A stretch of DNA of 23,106 nt from a virus. Both the position numbers and the translations under genes were made by a program. The notes beneath the pieces are model-generated. The model was not told where the DNA came from and made no database searches. It saw only the letters and a list, made by a program, of their open reading frames with translations. Location: the IMG/VR virus record IMGVR_UViG_3300044638_007655, positions 1 to 23,106 of that record. One strand, given 5' to 3'. Positions 6,527 to 14,136 of the stretch are shown one piece after another; position 1 is the stretch's first letter; every line of letters begins with the position of its first letter.

Positions 6527-8587
6527 ATGAGTAAACAACACTCAATTGTAAAATATCTTTTAGAACAAAGATATCAACAAAATATTTTGAATGAAGCTCT
6601 TGATGATGGTGGTGACAATAGTTTTTCTTATAATAAGTTACGTAAAGCAAAGGGTCCCAGACCTGAAGATATAAGAGACTTAGCTATTGATGTTGCTTAT
6701 GAAAAGTTTCCGGGTGTCAAAGGTATGGCACAAGCTGAAGTTCCATTTGCTAAAAAAGATCCAGTTGCATATGATAAAGCAAGATCAGTATTTGCTAAAG
6801 CATTAGTTGATGCTCGTAAAGAAGCTTTTGATGAACGTCAAAAACTTATTGCCGGTGGTCAACCTGACTCTGCTACAATTGATGAAACTGAAGTCTTAAA
6901 AAAAGCTTTAGCAAAGAAACCAGAACTTGCTCAAATACTGACACGAGATGAATATGAAAGTCTAGCGGGAGATATAACAAAACCTTTAGAATTAAATATA
7001 TCTGGAAAAGATGAAAAAACTGGAAATGAATATTCTAAAGCTCCAGTTACAATGGATAAATGGGGTGGAATAGATGATAATTCTGCAGCACTTTATGGTT
7101 TCTTACGTGGTGCTCAAGATAGTTTAACGACACCAGAAGGACTTGCAATGGCTGCAGCTGGTGGTGCACTATTTAAAGGTGCAGGTATGGCAGCTGGAGC
7201 TGCAGGAAGAGCTGTTGGCCCCAAAGTTGCAAAACTCATTCCTAATTTTCTTAAACCTGTTTCAAAAGTTATTCCAGCAGCTATTGGTGGTAGAGCAAGA
7301 AATGCTGCTGAAGGAGGAGCTGCTTTTGCTCAATCTGCGGTTAATTTAGGTGGTTTAGGTGCATTAGGATATGGGGCATATCAAGCAGATCAATCTGGTC
7401 AACTTCCAAGATTTGCTGGTCAAGTTGCTGGTGGTGTTGGTCCATTTGCAATTGGTGGTAAAATAGCTGAAAAAGGAATTCCAGCTGCAATAAAAGCTGC
7501 TCCTATAGCTTATGCTAAAGGAAAAGAAGTTGCTGGAGATATAGGAGTAGTTGCAAAAGGAACTGCAGACTCAGCTGTTCAAGCTGGTAAAAACGTAGCT
7601 GGAGCAGTTAGTGCAGCTGGTAGAGCTATTGCAGATACTTCATTGTCAGACATTCCTGGAAATATAAGAACTGGTATTAAAGAACTAATTCCAGATCCAC
7701 GGGTTAAAATTGTTAGAGGAAGACCGCAACGAGTTCCACTCGATACTGGATATAATCTTGAACCTATAGATCCTACAATTCCAAATCAAAGATCAGTGTG
7801 GGATACATCAACACAAACTACACCAGAAGTATATCAACCTGCTGAACCTGTACCATATAGTGTATCCTCGACATCATCCTCAAAACCAACTAGTAGTTCA
7901 AAACAACGTGCTGCTGTTACTGCAATGGCTGCTCTTGCAGCACGCAATGGAGTTCCAGCTACTAATGTAGACATTTCAAAACCAAGTTCATCAATAAGTT
8001 CTGTAGAAACAGCTCCAAGAGAAAATCTTGGAAATGTTGAAATGAGACCACCAACTGTTCCAGAATCAAAACCAGTATCAGCAGTAGATAATACCTCGAG
8101 TTCTTCTAATAGAATAGTAACACCTGGAAGTAAATCGTCAACATCTGTTCCCGTAAATGTATCTACAAATTCAAATGTTTCTGCAAAACCTTTAATTGCA
8201 ACCTCAGATACTAATAAACAAACAGTTAATAAATATTCGAATGATTGGTGGAAAGCTTTACAAGGAACTAAAGTTTCTGCAAAAGAAAAAGTTCCTGCAA
8301 AAGACACTCAAACACAAAAAGCAGATTTTTCATTAAATAAGATAACTGGTGGTACTTTACTTCCTCCAGCAAATGTAGTAACAGTTCCTTCTACCCAGAC
8401 ACCACCTCCACCACCTCCCCCACCAATTATACCCCCAGTAGTACCTCCTGTAGGAACAGGTAGTATGGGTTCCGGTGGTGGTCGTGGAAGTTATGATGAT
8501 GATGAATGGAAACGAATGAAGGGTGGCGATATTAATGCCATGATTCAAAATTTATATCAAACAGCCCGTACTATTAGACTTAGATAA
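6527..8587 (+). CDS. Large Ala/Gly- and Ser/Pro-rich protein, probably virion-associated
   Basis: No family recognised; 686 residues. The N-terminus (IVKYLLEQRYQQNILNEALDD) contains LNE23|A24, a T4-type prohead-protease site, so the first 23 residues may be a capsid-targeting leader. Residues about 200-360 are rich in Ala and Gly, with weakly hydrophobic, glycine-zipper-like segments such as GGALFKGAGMAAGAAG and GGLGALGYGAYQ. Residues about 430-600 are a Ser/Thr/Pro-rich disordered region. Near the end come eight consecutive prolines (TPPPPPPPPII) and a Gly-rich GSMGSGGGRGS. The C-terminus is charged (DDDEWKRMKGG). Such a layout could belong to a protein stored in the head and inserted in a membrane on ejection, but that is inference. 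The start follows the previous stop by two bases, with GAGG upstream. Confidence 0.7.
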   Translation: MSKQHSIVKYLLEQRYQQNILNEALDDGGDNSFSYNKLRKAKGPRPEDIRDLAIDVAYEKFPGVKGMAQAEVPFAKKDPVAYDKARSVFAKALVDARKEAFDERQKLIAGGQPDSATIDETEVLKKALAKKPELAQILTRDEYESLAGDITKPLELNISGKDEKTGNEYSKAPVTMDKWGGIDDNSAALYGFLRGAQDSLTTPEGLAMAAAGGALFKGAGMAAGAAGRAVGPKVAKLIPNFLKPVSKVIPAAIGGRARNAAEGGAAFAQSAVNLGGLGALGYGAYQADQSGQLPRFAGQVAGGVGPFAIGGKIAEKGIPAAIKAAPIAYAKGKEVAGDIGVVAKGTADSAVQAGKNVAGAVSAAGRAIADTSLSDIPGNIRTGIKELIPDPRVKIVRGRPQRVPLDTGYNLEPIDPTIPNQRSVWDTSTQTTPEVYQPAEPVPYSVSSTSSSKPTSSSKQRAAVTAMAALAARNGVPATNVDISKPSSSISSVETAPRENLGNVEMRPPTVPESKPVSAVDNTSSSSNRIVTPGSKSSTSVPVNVSTNSNVSAKPLIATSDTNKQTVNKYSNDWWKALQGTKVSAKEKVPAKDTQTQKADFSLNKITGGTLLPPANVVTVPSTQTPPPPPPPPIIPPVVPPVGTGSMGSGGGRGSYDDDEWKRMKGGDINAMIQNLYQTARTIRLR

Positions 8588-8593
8588 TAAAAT

Positions 8594-8621
8594 TTGTAAT
8601 TTATATAATATGTGTTATACT
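8594..8621 (+). promoter_or_regulatory. Sigma70-like promoter for the exonuclease-NUMOD pair
   Basis: TTGTAA (8594-8599), 16 bases, then TATACT (8616-8621), 17 bases before the ATG at 8639. It has the same 16-base spacing as the minus-strand promoters. It argues against the in-frame GTG at 8612, which lies upstream of the predicted transcript. Confidence 0.5.
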
Positions 8622-8638
8622 TATCAGAATGTGTATTC

Positions 8639-9292
8639 ATGAATAACTTTTTACATAAACCAATAGAAATAGACAATAAATTAAAAGAAGTTACCATTGA
8701 CGGTAAACGTTTTTATGAAACTCCAGGTGGAGTTTTTCCAAGTGTTACTTCAGTAGTAGGCTGGGATAAACAAAACTTTTTTGCTGAATGGAGAAGAAAA
8801 AATCCAGAAGAAAGCAGAAGAGTTTTATCTAGAGGCACTAAATTACATAGTATAATTGAAAGTTATTTAAATAACGAAGAAATTGACTTTGATAATATGC
8901 TTCCAAATTTTAAAGTTCTATTTAATCAAATTAAACCAGAACTCGACAAAATCCAAAATATAGTTGCTATTGAAACACCACTATGGTCTAAGACATTGGG
9001 TCTTGCTGGAAGAACAGATTGTATCGCTGAATACGATGGTAAGCTTTCAATTATCGATTTTAAAGCCAGTAGTAAAGAAAAAAGAAAACAAGATGTTGAA
9101 AGTTATTTTACACAAGCAACAGCATATGCTTTAATGTTTCAGGAAAGAACTGGAATTATTGTAGAAAACTTTGCCATTCTTATTTCATGTGAAGATGGGT
9201 TAACACAAGTGTTTCAAAATAAACCTATAAAATACGTCAAGAAATTAAAAAATGTAATAGTGAGTTATAATAATAATCATGGAATATTATGA
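8639..9292 (+). CDS. PD-(D/E)XK exonuclease (RecB/Cas4/MGME1-like), T4-like phage type
   Basis: Predicted metal-dependent DNA exonuclease acting on phage or host DNA. The 217-residue chain opens with the phage-type GKRFYETPGGVFPSVTSVVG segment, then SRGTKLHSIIESYL (H70, E74), IETPLWS (E112), GLAGRTDCIAEYDGKLSIIDFKAS with D127, D140 and K142 as the PD-(D/E)XK core, and YFTQATAYALMF with Q159 of the RecB-type motif. This order matches exonucleases of cyanophage-like T4 relatives. I start at the ATG at 8639 because the upstream GTG at 8612 falls inside the promoter. It overlaps the next gene by 14 bases and shares its promoter. Unlike the flanking genes it has no late box, so early or middle expression is likely. 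Confidence 0.85.
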   Translation: MNNFLHKPIEIDNKLKEVTIDGKRFYETPGGVFPSVTSVVGWDKQNFFAEWRRKNPEESRRVLSRGTKLHSIIESYLNNEEIDFDNMLPNFKVLFNQIKPELDKIQNIVAIETPLWSKTLGLAGRTDCIAEYDGKLSIIDFKASSKEKRKQDVESYFTQATAYALMFQERTGIIVENFAILISCEDGLTQVFQNKPIKYVKKLKNVIVSYNNNHGIL

Positions 9293-9881
9293 AATAAAAT
9301 CGTTAGAACAAATGGTCAATACTCGTGGGAGTAAACTTTGGACTAGAATGAATGATAATTCCAAAGCAGCAAACCAAAGAAACGCATTTATTGCACAACA
9401 CGGTGGGTTTTTTAAACAAAATGGTAGATCATGGCAATGGATTCCACCAGAAGATGAAAAGAATGGATATTGGTTAAAACGAGCCGATACTGGTGAAAAA
9501 ACATTCTTTACTAACATGGCAGAATTTGCTAAATCACAAGGAATGACATCTGGAAAGATATGTGAGCTTTTAAATGGAACTCGTAAAACCTATAAAGGTT
9601 GGACAGCAGTAGAAGTACGTGCGACTAAAGCCACTGAGGGTGCCCATTTTAAAGTTAAAAAAGCCCCACCACAAAAGATAGCAATTACTAAACAGGTTGT
9701 ATTCCAGGATATGACCACAAAACAGCTAATTGTTGTAGATAATGTTAGAGAATTTGCCAAAAATAACAATTTAAGTTCAAAGGCTCTTTACCGTGTTAGT
9801 AATGGTAGAGCTAAAAGTCATAAAAATTTAATACTTTACAATCCTTTCAGTAATAAAGGGGATTTTAATAGTGATAAATAA
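9279..9881 (+). CDS. NUMOD-like modular DNA-binding protein with two helix-turn-helix repeats
   Basis: A 200-residue protein with two copies of a module like those attached to homing endonucleases. The first is FTNMAEFAKSQGMTSGKICELLNG then KTYKGW (about 77-107). The second is VDNVREFAKNNNLSSKALYRVSNG then SHKNL (about 153-183). In each, the aEFAk..gls...i..l.nG pattern predicts a small helix-turn-helix. The N-terminal 70 residues have a QNGRSWQWIPP segment of unknown role. No HNH, GIY-YIG or LAGLIDADG catalytic motif is present, so it may only bind DNA, or it may be the remnant of a homing nuclease. It overlaps the exonuclease gene by 14 bases. Its stop codon overlaps the late box of the next gene. 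Confidence 0.7.
   Translation: MEYYEIKSLEQMVNTRGSKLWTRMNDNSKAANQRNAFIAQHGGFFKQNGRSWQWIPPEDEKNGYWLKRADTGEKTFFTNMAEFAKSQGMTSGKICELLNGTRKTYKGWTAVEVRATKATEGAHFKVKKAPPQKIAITKQVVFQDMTTKQLIVVDNVREFAKNNNLSSKALYRVSNGRAKSHKNLILYNPFSNKGDFNSDK
9874..9880 (+). promoter_or_regulatory. Late promoter box ATAAATA for the 790-residue protein
   Basis: ATAAATA ends 7 bases before the ATG at 9888 and overlaps the stop codon (9879-9881) of the upstream gene. There is no Shine-Dalgarno sequence; a T4-like start would leave a leader of about 2 bases. Confidence 0.65.
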
Positions 9882-9887
9882 AGATAG

Positions 9888-12260
9888 ATGAACTTCAAAG
9901 ATCTTTTAAAGTTAACCGAAGCCTCCCGCACTGCCTCCGACTCCTTTAGGACTACTGGGGAAGCTATCGCTAAAGAAAAGGCTACGGGAAACGCAACATC
10001 CAATAAATCAAAGGATGCAGCCCGTAAAAGAGTTGAAAGATCAAAACAAATCCCAAGAGATAGAAAATCCAAAGGGGAATTGGTAAAAGAAGTTATTGCT
10101 GTAAAAACTGCTTCTGGTAGAATCCAATTAATTTTTAAAGACTCTTTTAATAAAGAGAACCATGTAAAATTAAATAAAGGAGATACATTAACGGAAGATG
10201 AAGCAAAGAGTTTTACAAATGATCCAAAATTTGAACAGACTCGTGCGTCCAAATTACTATTTGGTGAATTAAAGAAACAAGAAGACAAAGAAGAAAAAGC
10301 ACCAAAAACAGCTGAAAAAACTGGTGATAAACCAAAAGCAAAAGAAGGTGAGCAAGAAACCGCTGAAGCTCAACCACAGAAGGCTAAACGTCTATCTAAA
10401 GAAGAAATTCTAAAAGCAATGCAGGGTATGGATACCAATCAAATGGCATCTATGCCATTAGATTTACAACAAGAATACTTTAAGAGTATTAGAGCTCCTA
10501 AAAAGTCTGAAGAGTTTGATAATATTACATTTGAAGCACTTACCAATCAATTTGGTATTAATACTACCTCAAATTTACCATATAATCAACAAGTAATAAA
10601 TGCTTTAATTTTTGCTGCCAAATTAAAAGCTGGAGCAAGTGAACAAGAACTTAATGCATTGTTTTCTGGATCAGCTAACTCTTTAGATTTTACAAAAACT
10701 GCTTTTTTACAAGCCAATAAAATTCTATCACAAATTGGTGATGAATGTATTCAGAATCTATTATCAAGTATTGAATCTGGTAACTCTAGTATGTATTCTG
10801 ATGGTGTTCCAGAATTACAATGCGGTGAATATAAATTTAAGATTTCTGCTGGTGGTGAATTCACTATGAGTACAAATTCATTGAATCAAAGTGGAAAAAT
10901 TGTTAGAGGTATTATTGGTAATGCTTTGACCAAAACAATAATGGATCCAGAAATGGCAAAATCTGATCCATCTGTAAAGAAACTTTTAACAGATGTAGAA
11001 GCATCGAGTGAAAAGTTTTCACCACAATTGTTGCCCGATCAATCACTTCAAATGATTTTAAGTAATCCAGAACTGGTAACTAAATTTCAATCCTATGAGA
11101 TTTTTTCTCCATCAGGACAGAGCTTGGGTTTTGCCATAGATCAAAATGGAAATATAAATCCAGCAGTTTCTGTTTCAGCATATGAAGCTTCGATTAAAAA
11201 GTCTGGTAGTGAATTATTTAAAGGTGGAAAAAAGAATCCATTTTTAATTTCTTTGACCAAGAATATATTACAATCATCTTTACGCGGAGATGGTTTAGTT
11301 GATCCTAAAAATGCACCCAATCACATAATCACAACAAATGGTGTATTTCCAATGTCTGATGATTATATGCAGGAGATTGCTAAAACTGCCTCTATTAGTA
11401 TCAAACAGAATGAACAGGCATTAGATACTTCTAATATATCAACATATAAAAAATCCAGTATTCAAAATTTACAAAAATTTCGAACAGTTATTGAAGCAAC
11501 CGAAGACAAATCAAATCTGAAGAAACTTTTTATTGATAGAAAAACAATTGATCCACTGGGAATAATTGTTAAAAATTCAATAGACAATCTTTCTTTTGAT
11601 ATTAATGCTAGTTTATTACCTGGATTTAAACCAGAAGAGTTGAATTCTATAGAATACAATTATGTTACTATTGGAAAAAAGACAATTAAGATTCCAGTAA
11701 ATAAAACTGAAAAAGTTACTGATAAATTGTTAGGTGAAAATTACTTTGTTATTAATGAAATGCTTGTTGAATCTTTGACAAATAATTTCTTATTATCTAA
11801 ATTAAATAAAGTAAATATCATTTCTGATACTGAACGAAGTATGATTGAACATTATGGTCCTCTTCTATTAGAAGAAGATGATCTACGTGCGGGATGCCTG
11901 ATTCCAATTTTAAATAAAATTTACTCATATACAATCGAAAATACAGAATATCTTATTCCTTTGTTTGAAGATATTATTGCTGATAATTTAGAAGAAAAGT
12001 ATATTAGAAATTATAAAAAAGAATATAAGAATTATCACGGCAAACCAAAGCAGAAAAAAGAACGTGCATCAAGAACTGCAGCACGTGAACTTATGATCAA
12101 AAAGGGTGTTGTAAAAAAGGGATCTAAAAAGGATATTGATCATAAAAATGCTATTCGTAATGGTGGTTCTAACAGTGTAAAGAATTTACGTGTTAGAGAT
12201 CGTTCTGAAAACCGAGCCGATAATGGTCATCATAAAGGTGAAACCCAAAACAGGAAATGA
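9888..12260 (+). CDS. Large protein with capsid-targeting-like leader and C-terminal HNH-like domain
   Basis: A 790-residue protein, probably packed in the phage head. Its N-terminus, MNFKDLLKLTEA, resembles the T4 capsid-targeting sequence and has a prohead-protease site LTE11|A12. Next come a basic segment (40-65), a Lys/Glu/Ala-rich linker (about 125-170) and a long ordered region (about 170-690) of no family I recognise. The last 85 residues look like a phage HNH-type domain: a basic lead (RASRTAARELMIKKG), then DIDHKNAI with H752, GGSNSVKNLRV with N766 and RSENRAD with N775, an H-N-N arrangement. One reading is a nuclease delivered with the DNA; another is a structural protein with a borrowed DNA-binding domain. 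It overlaps the next gene's region by the TGA at 12258-12260. Confidence 0.75.
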   Translation: MNFKDLLKLTEASRTASDSFRTTGEAIAKEKATGNATSNKSKDAARKRVERSKQIPRDRKSKGELVKEVIAVKTASGRIQLIFKDSFNKENHVKLNKGDTLTEDEAKSFTNDPKFEQTRASKLLFGELKKQEDKEEKAPKTAEKTGDKPKAKEGEQETAEAQPQKAKRLSKEEILKAMQGMDTNQMASMPLDLQQEYFKSIRAPKKSEEFDNITFEALTNQFGINTTSNLPYNQQVINALIFAAKLKAGASEQELNALFSGSANSLDFTKTAFLQANKILSQIGDECIQNLLSSIESGNSSMYSDGVPELQCGEYKFKISAGGEFTMSTNSLNQSGKIVRGIIGNALTKTIMDPEMAKSDPSVKKLLTDVEASSEKFSPQLLPDQSLQMILSNPELVTKFQSYEIFSPSGQSLGFAIDQNGNINPAVSVSAYEASIKKSGSELFKGGKKNPFLISLTKNILQSSLRGDGLVDPKNAPNHIITTNGVFPMSDDYMQEIAKTASISIKQNEQALDTSNISTYKKSSIQNLQKFRTVIEATEDKSNLKKLFIDRKTIDPLGIIVKNSIDNLSFDINASLLPGFKPEELNSIEYNYVTIGKKTIKIPVNKTEKVTDKLLGENYFVINEMLVESLTNNFLLSKLNKVNIISDTERSMIEHYGPLLLEEDDLRAGCLIPILNKIYSYTIENTEYLIPLFEDIIADNLEEKYIRNYKKEYKNYHGKPKQKKERASRTAARELMIKKGVVKKGSKKDIDHKNAIRNGGSNSVKNLRVRDRSENRADNGHHKGETQNRK

Positions 12261-12262
12261 TC

Positions 12263-13159
12263 ATGAATTCTAAAAACGTTAACATTTTACTTGAAAAGAT
12301 TTTTGCTGAAACAGGACTTGGTAAATGGTTAGCTAAGAAAGCTGCCAATAAGAATTCTAGTTCTATTAAAAAGCGTAATGCTGATAAGAAGACTATGAAA
12401 AGTAAAAAAGAGATTACTGAGAGTAAAGGTAAGAAGCCAGTATTTGTAAAAACTGGTGTTTCTGAAATTAAAGAATCTTATAATGTGTTTTCAGTAGAAG
12501 GTGCTTCTAATGTATTTAAAATGAATTATGATACGATTGAAGCACATGAATTGCTTCCATGTGATGTAATCATCAATGAATCGGGTCAAATGTTAGAAGT
12601 AGATTATATTGAAGAGTCTAATGGACTTTATCATGTAACATTTTTAAATAATAATTGTGAAAGTAATGAAATTTTTGAAGCTAATACAGTAATGGGTTTT
12701 GTAGATAATATTGAAGAAACTTCATATAATGAATACAATGAAAAAATTGAAATATATGAAGAAGGAAATAAAAAAGTCAAATTAAATAAAATTATGGCTG
12801 GTGATGTTAAAAAGTATAAGGTTTTTGTAAAGAATGACAAGGGTAATGTAGTTAAAGTTAATTTTGGTGACCCTAACATGGAAATCAAGCGGGATAACCC
12901 AGCTCGTCGTCGTAATTTCCGTGCAAGACACAGGTGTGATACTCCTGGACCGCGCTGGAAGGCACGCTACTGGGCTTGCAGAACTTGGAGCACCAAATCT
13001 GTAACTGATATGTTGAAAGAGGGTACAGAGGTTTTACCAGATAATAAGGTACAGAATTTAACTAAGTCTATCTCTGCCAATACACTTAATTCATTGCTTA
13101 CAAAACCATATGATCCCAATTTATATGGGTTAATGAATAAGAAAATAATTCAGAACTAA
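12263..13159 (+). CDS. Late protein with conserved Arg/Cys/Trp-rich phage domain
   Basis: Function unknown; 298 residues. The N-terminus (VNILLEKIFAET) is only loosely like a capsid-targeting leader and is followed by a Lys-rich segment. The middle (about 65-160) is acidic and beta-rich. Residues about 180-243 form a compact domain, KYKVFVKNDKGNVVKVNFGD then MEIKRDNPARRRNF, RARHRCDTPGP and KARYWACRTWS, which I have seen as a recurrent module in large marine phage proteins but cannot name. It probably binds a metal or nucleic acid through its Cys, His and Arg. This module is encoded by a GC-rich patch unlike its surroundings. I prefer the ATG at 12263 to that at 12257 because AGGA lies at a proper distance from it. 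Confidence 0.75.
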   Translation: MNSKNVNILLEKIFAETGLGKWLAKKAANKNSSSIKKRNADKKTMKSKKEITESKGKKPVFVKTGVSEIKESYNVFSVEGASNVFKMNYDTIEAHELLPCDVIINESGQMLEVDYIEESNGLYHVTFLNNNCESNEIFEANTVMGFVDNIEETSYNEYNEKIEIYEEGNKKVKLNKIMAGDVKKYKVFVKNDKGNVVKVNFGDPNMEIKRDNPARRRNFRARHRCDTPGPRWKARYWACRTWSTKSVTDMLKEGTEVLPDNKVQNLTKSISANTLNSLLTKPYDPNLYGLMNKKIIQN

Positions 13160-13162
13160 ATA
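13156..13162 (+). promoter_or_regulatory. Late promoter box CTAAATA overlapping a stop codon
   Basis: CTAAATA includes the TAA stop (13157-13159) of the upstream gene and ends 12 bases before the ATG at 13175. No Shine-Dalgarno sequence follows. Confidence 0.55.
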
Positions 13163-13174
13163 TAAAGAACACCA

Positions 13175-13720
13175 ATGAAATTTAAACAATTATTAACCAA
13201 AATTAACGTATTACAAGAAAACGCACCAGAACATACCTTTGGTGGTGGTCTTTATATTGGTGATCCTCAAGGTAGATTAGGTCAATCAGCTTTAACTGAT
13301 AAGGGTACTTTCAACGTAAAGCTACCGCACTCAATTGATGCCATCAATGCTATGCTTTATGGTTTCTCATCAAGAGAATATATTGATCCAGATGGAGTAA
13401 TGGCAGTCATTAAGCAAAAGTTAAATCACTTTGGTTTTGATTTTGGTTACAAGGCTGCATTACAAGACGGACTAAACACATTTGAGTTAGTTCAATATGG
13501 TAGTCCTCAACTTGGTGTATATGGTCAAAATCCTTACGATGATGTAAATGTAAAGGGTTTCAAACAAGGTGATGGAATTAAAGAAAAATTAGGACATTCG
13601 TTAGCTTTATCTGTTACTGTTACTAAGCAACCAAATTTCTTAAAGAAACTTACTATAACAATCGTACCAAGTGTTGATTCTTCGTTAAATAGTGGGACCG
13701 ATTGTGGCTGCATGCATTAA
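13175..13720 (+). CDS. Late protein of unknown function with capsid-targeting-like leader
   Basis: A 181-residue protein not assigned to a family. Its start, MKFKQLLTKINVLQEN, has the Phe-Lys-x-Leu-Leu pattern of capsid-targeting leaders and a possible cleavage site LQE15|N16. The rest looks well folded and mixed alpha/beta: GGGLYIGDPQGRLG, a long helix near DAINAMLYGF, FGFDFGYKAAL and a C-terminal beta segment LKKLTITIVPSVD. It ends in CGCMH, two cysteines two residues apart, which could bind metal. The next gene starts 8 bases after its stop. Position among late genes suggests a virion or head-assembly role. Confidence 0.7.
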   Translation: MKFKQLLTKINVLQENAPEHTFGGGLYIGDPQGRLGQSALTDKGTFNVKLPHSIDAINAMLYGFSSREYIDPDGVMAVIKQKLNHFGFDFGYKAALQDGLNTFELVQYGSPQLGVYGQNPYDDVNVKGFKQGDGIKEKLGHSLALSVTVTKQPNFLKKLTITIVPSVDSSLNSGTDCGCMH

Positions 13721-13727
13721 TATAACA

Positions 13728-14126
13728 ATGAATCCAAAAAGTAGCTTTTTGAATGAAGAAGACTTTTTAGACTTCTGTCAAAAGACTTATTTTAATCCAG
13801 AATGCTCTGGAAAAAATGAATTTATTGATGATTTAAAGCGTATTAAATACGTTAAGAGACTATTACAAAAAATTCATAAGCATAAGACGTTAAAATCTAT
13901 AAGAGAACGTCTTATAATGAACCATATTATTATTTTAAAAAATGTATTTGGTGAAGAAAATTGTATTAGAATTTTGTTTTATAAATTAGAACCAAGACTA
14001 CATTCATATCTAAAATCTTTTCTTGTGTTTCTAGAATTTAATAACGTATCAATTCCTGAAGTGAATTATAATAAAATTAATACAGACCCTAGAGTTGATC
14101 GAAAGTTGTTACAGGCTGAAAACTAA
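13728..14126 (+). CDS. Small helical phage protein (DUF7207-like)
   Basis: A 132-residue, mostly helical protein of the type often found in T4-like genomes: an N-terminal FLDFCQKTYF segment, then FIDDLKRIKYVKRLLQKIHKH, a core ERLIMNHIIILKNVFGEENCIRILFYKL and LKSFLVFLEF. The RLxxNHIIILxNVFG signature is what I recall for a conserved phage family of unknown function (DUF7207, from memory). I use the ATG at 13728, 8 bases after the previous stop. The GTG at 13692 would overlap the previous gene by 29 bases and add twelve residues with no homology support. No Shine-Dalgarno sequence or late box is seen directly upstream, so it is probably read from the upstream promoter. Confidence 0.7.
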   Translation: MNPKSSFLNEEDFLDFCQKTYFNPECSGKNEFIDDLKRIKYVKRLLQKIHKHKTLKSIRERLIMNHIIILKNVFGEENCIRILFYKLEPRLHSYLKSFLVFLEFNNVSIPEVNYNKINTDPRVDRKLLQAEN

Positions 14127-14129
14127 ATA
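14123..14129 (+). promoter_or_regulatory. Late promoter box CTAAATA overlapping a stop codon
   Basis: CTAAATA contains the upstream TAA stop (14124-14126) and ends 7 bases before the ATG at 14137. No Shine-Dalgarno sequence is present between them. Confidence 0.65.
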
Positions 14130-14136
14130 TTAGTAT

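Noticed and set aside
7834-8307. 157-codon minus-strand frame inside the 686-residue gene
   Set aside because: It is the reverse reading of a Ser/Thr-rich low-complexity region, where long antisense frames arise easily; the plus frame has the late-gene context.
8401-8440. Proline-codon run as a tandem repeat or CRISPR-like array
   Set aside because: It is a simple CCN codon run encoding eight prolines with no spacers or regular repeat unit; no CRISPR array is present in the window.
8612-8638. GTG start adding nine residues to the exonuclease
   Set aside because: The GTG lies upstream of the -10 box TATACT, so it would not be on the predicted transcript, and the extra residues do not fit the family start.
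9836-10288. 150-codon minus-strand frame at the start of the 790-residue gene
   Set aside because: It is antisense to the capsid leader and Lys-rich linker and crosses two real genes; no promoter or domain supports it.
12500-12750. Possible intein or Hint-like fold in the middle of the 298-residue late protein
   Set aside because: A few beta motifs look similar, but the catalytic Cys/Ser start, the block B histidine and the terminal His-Asn are not found.
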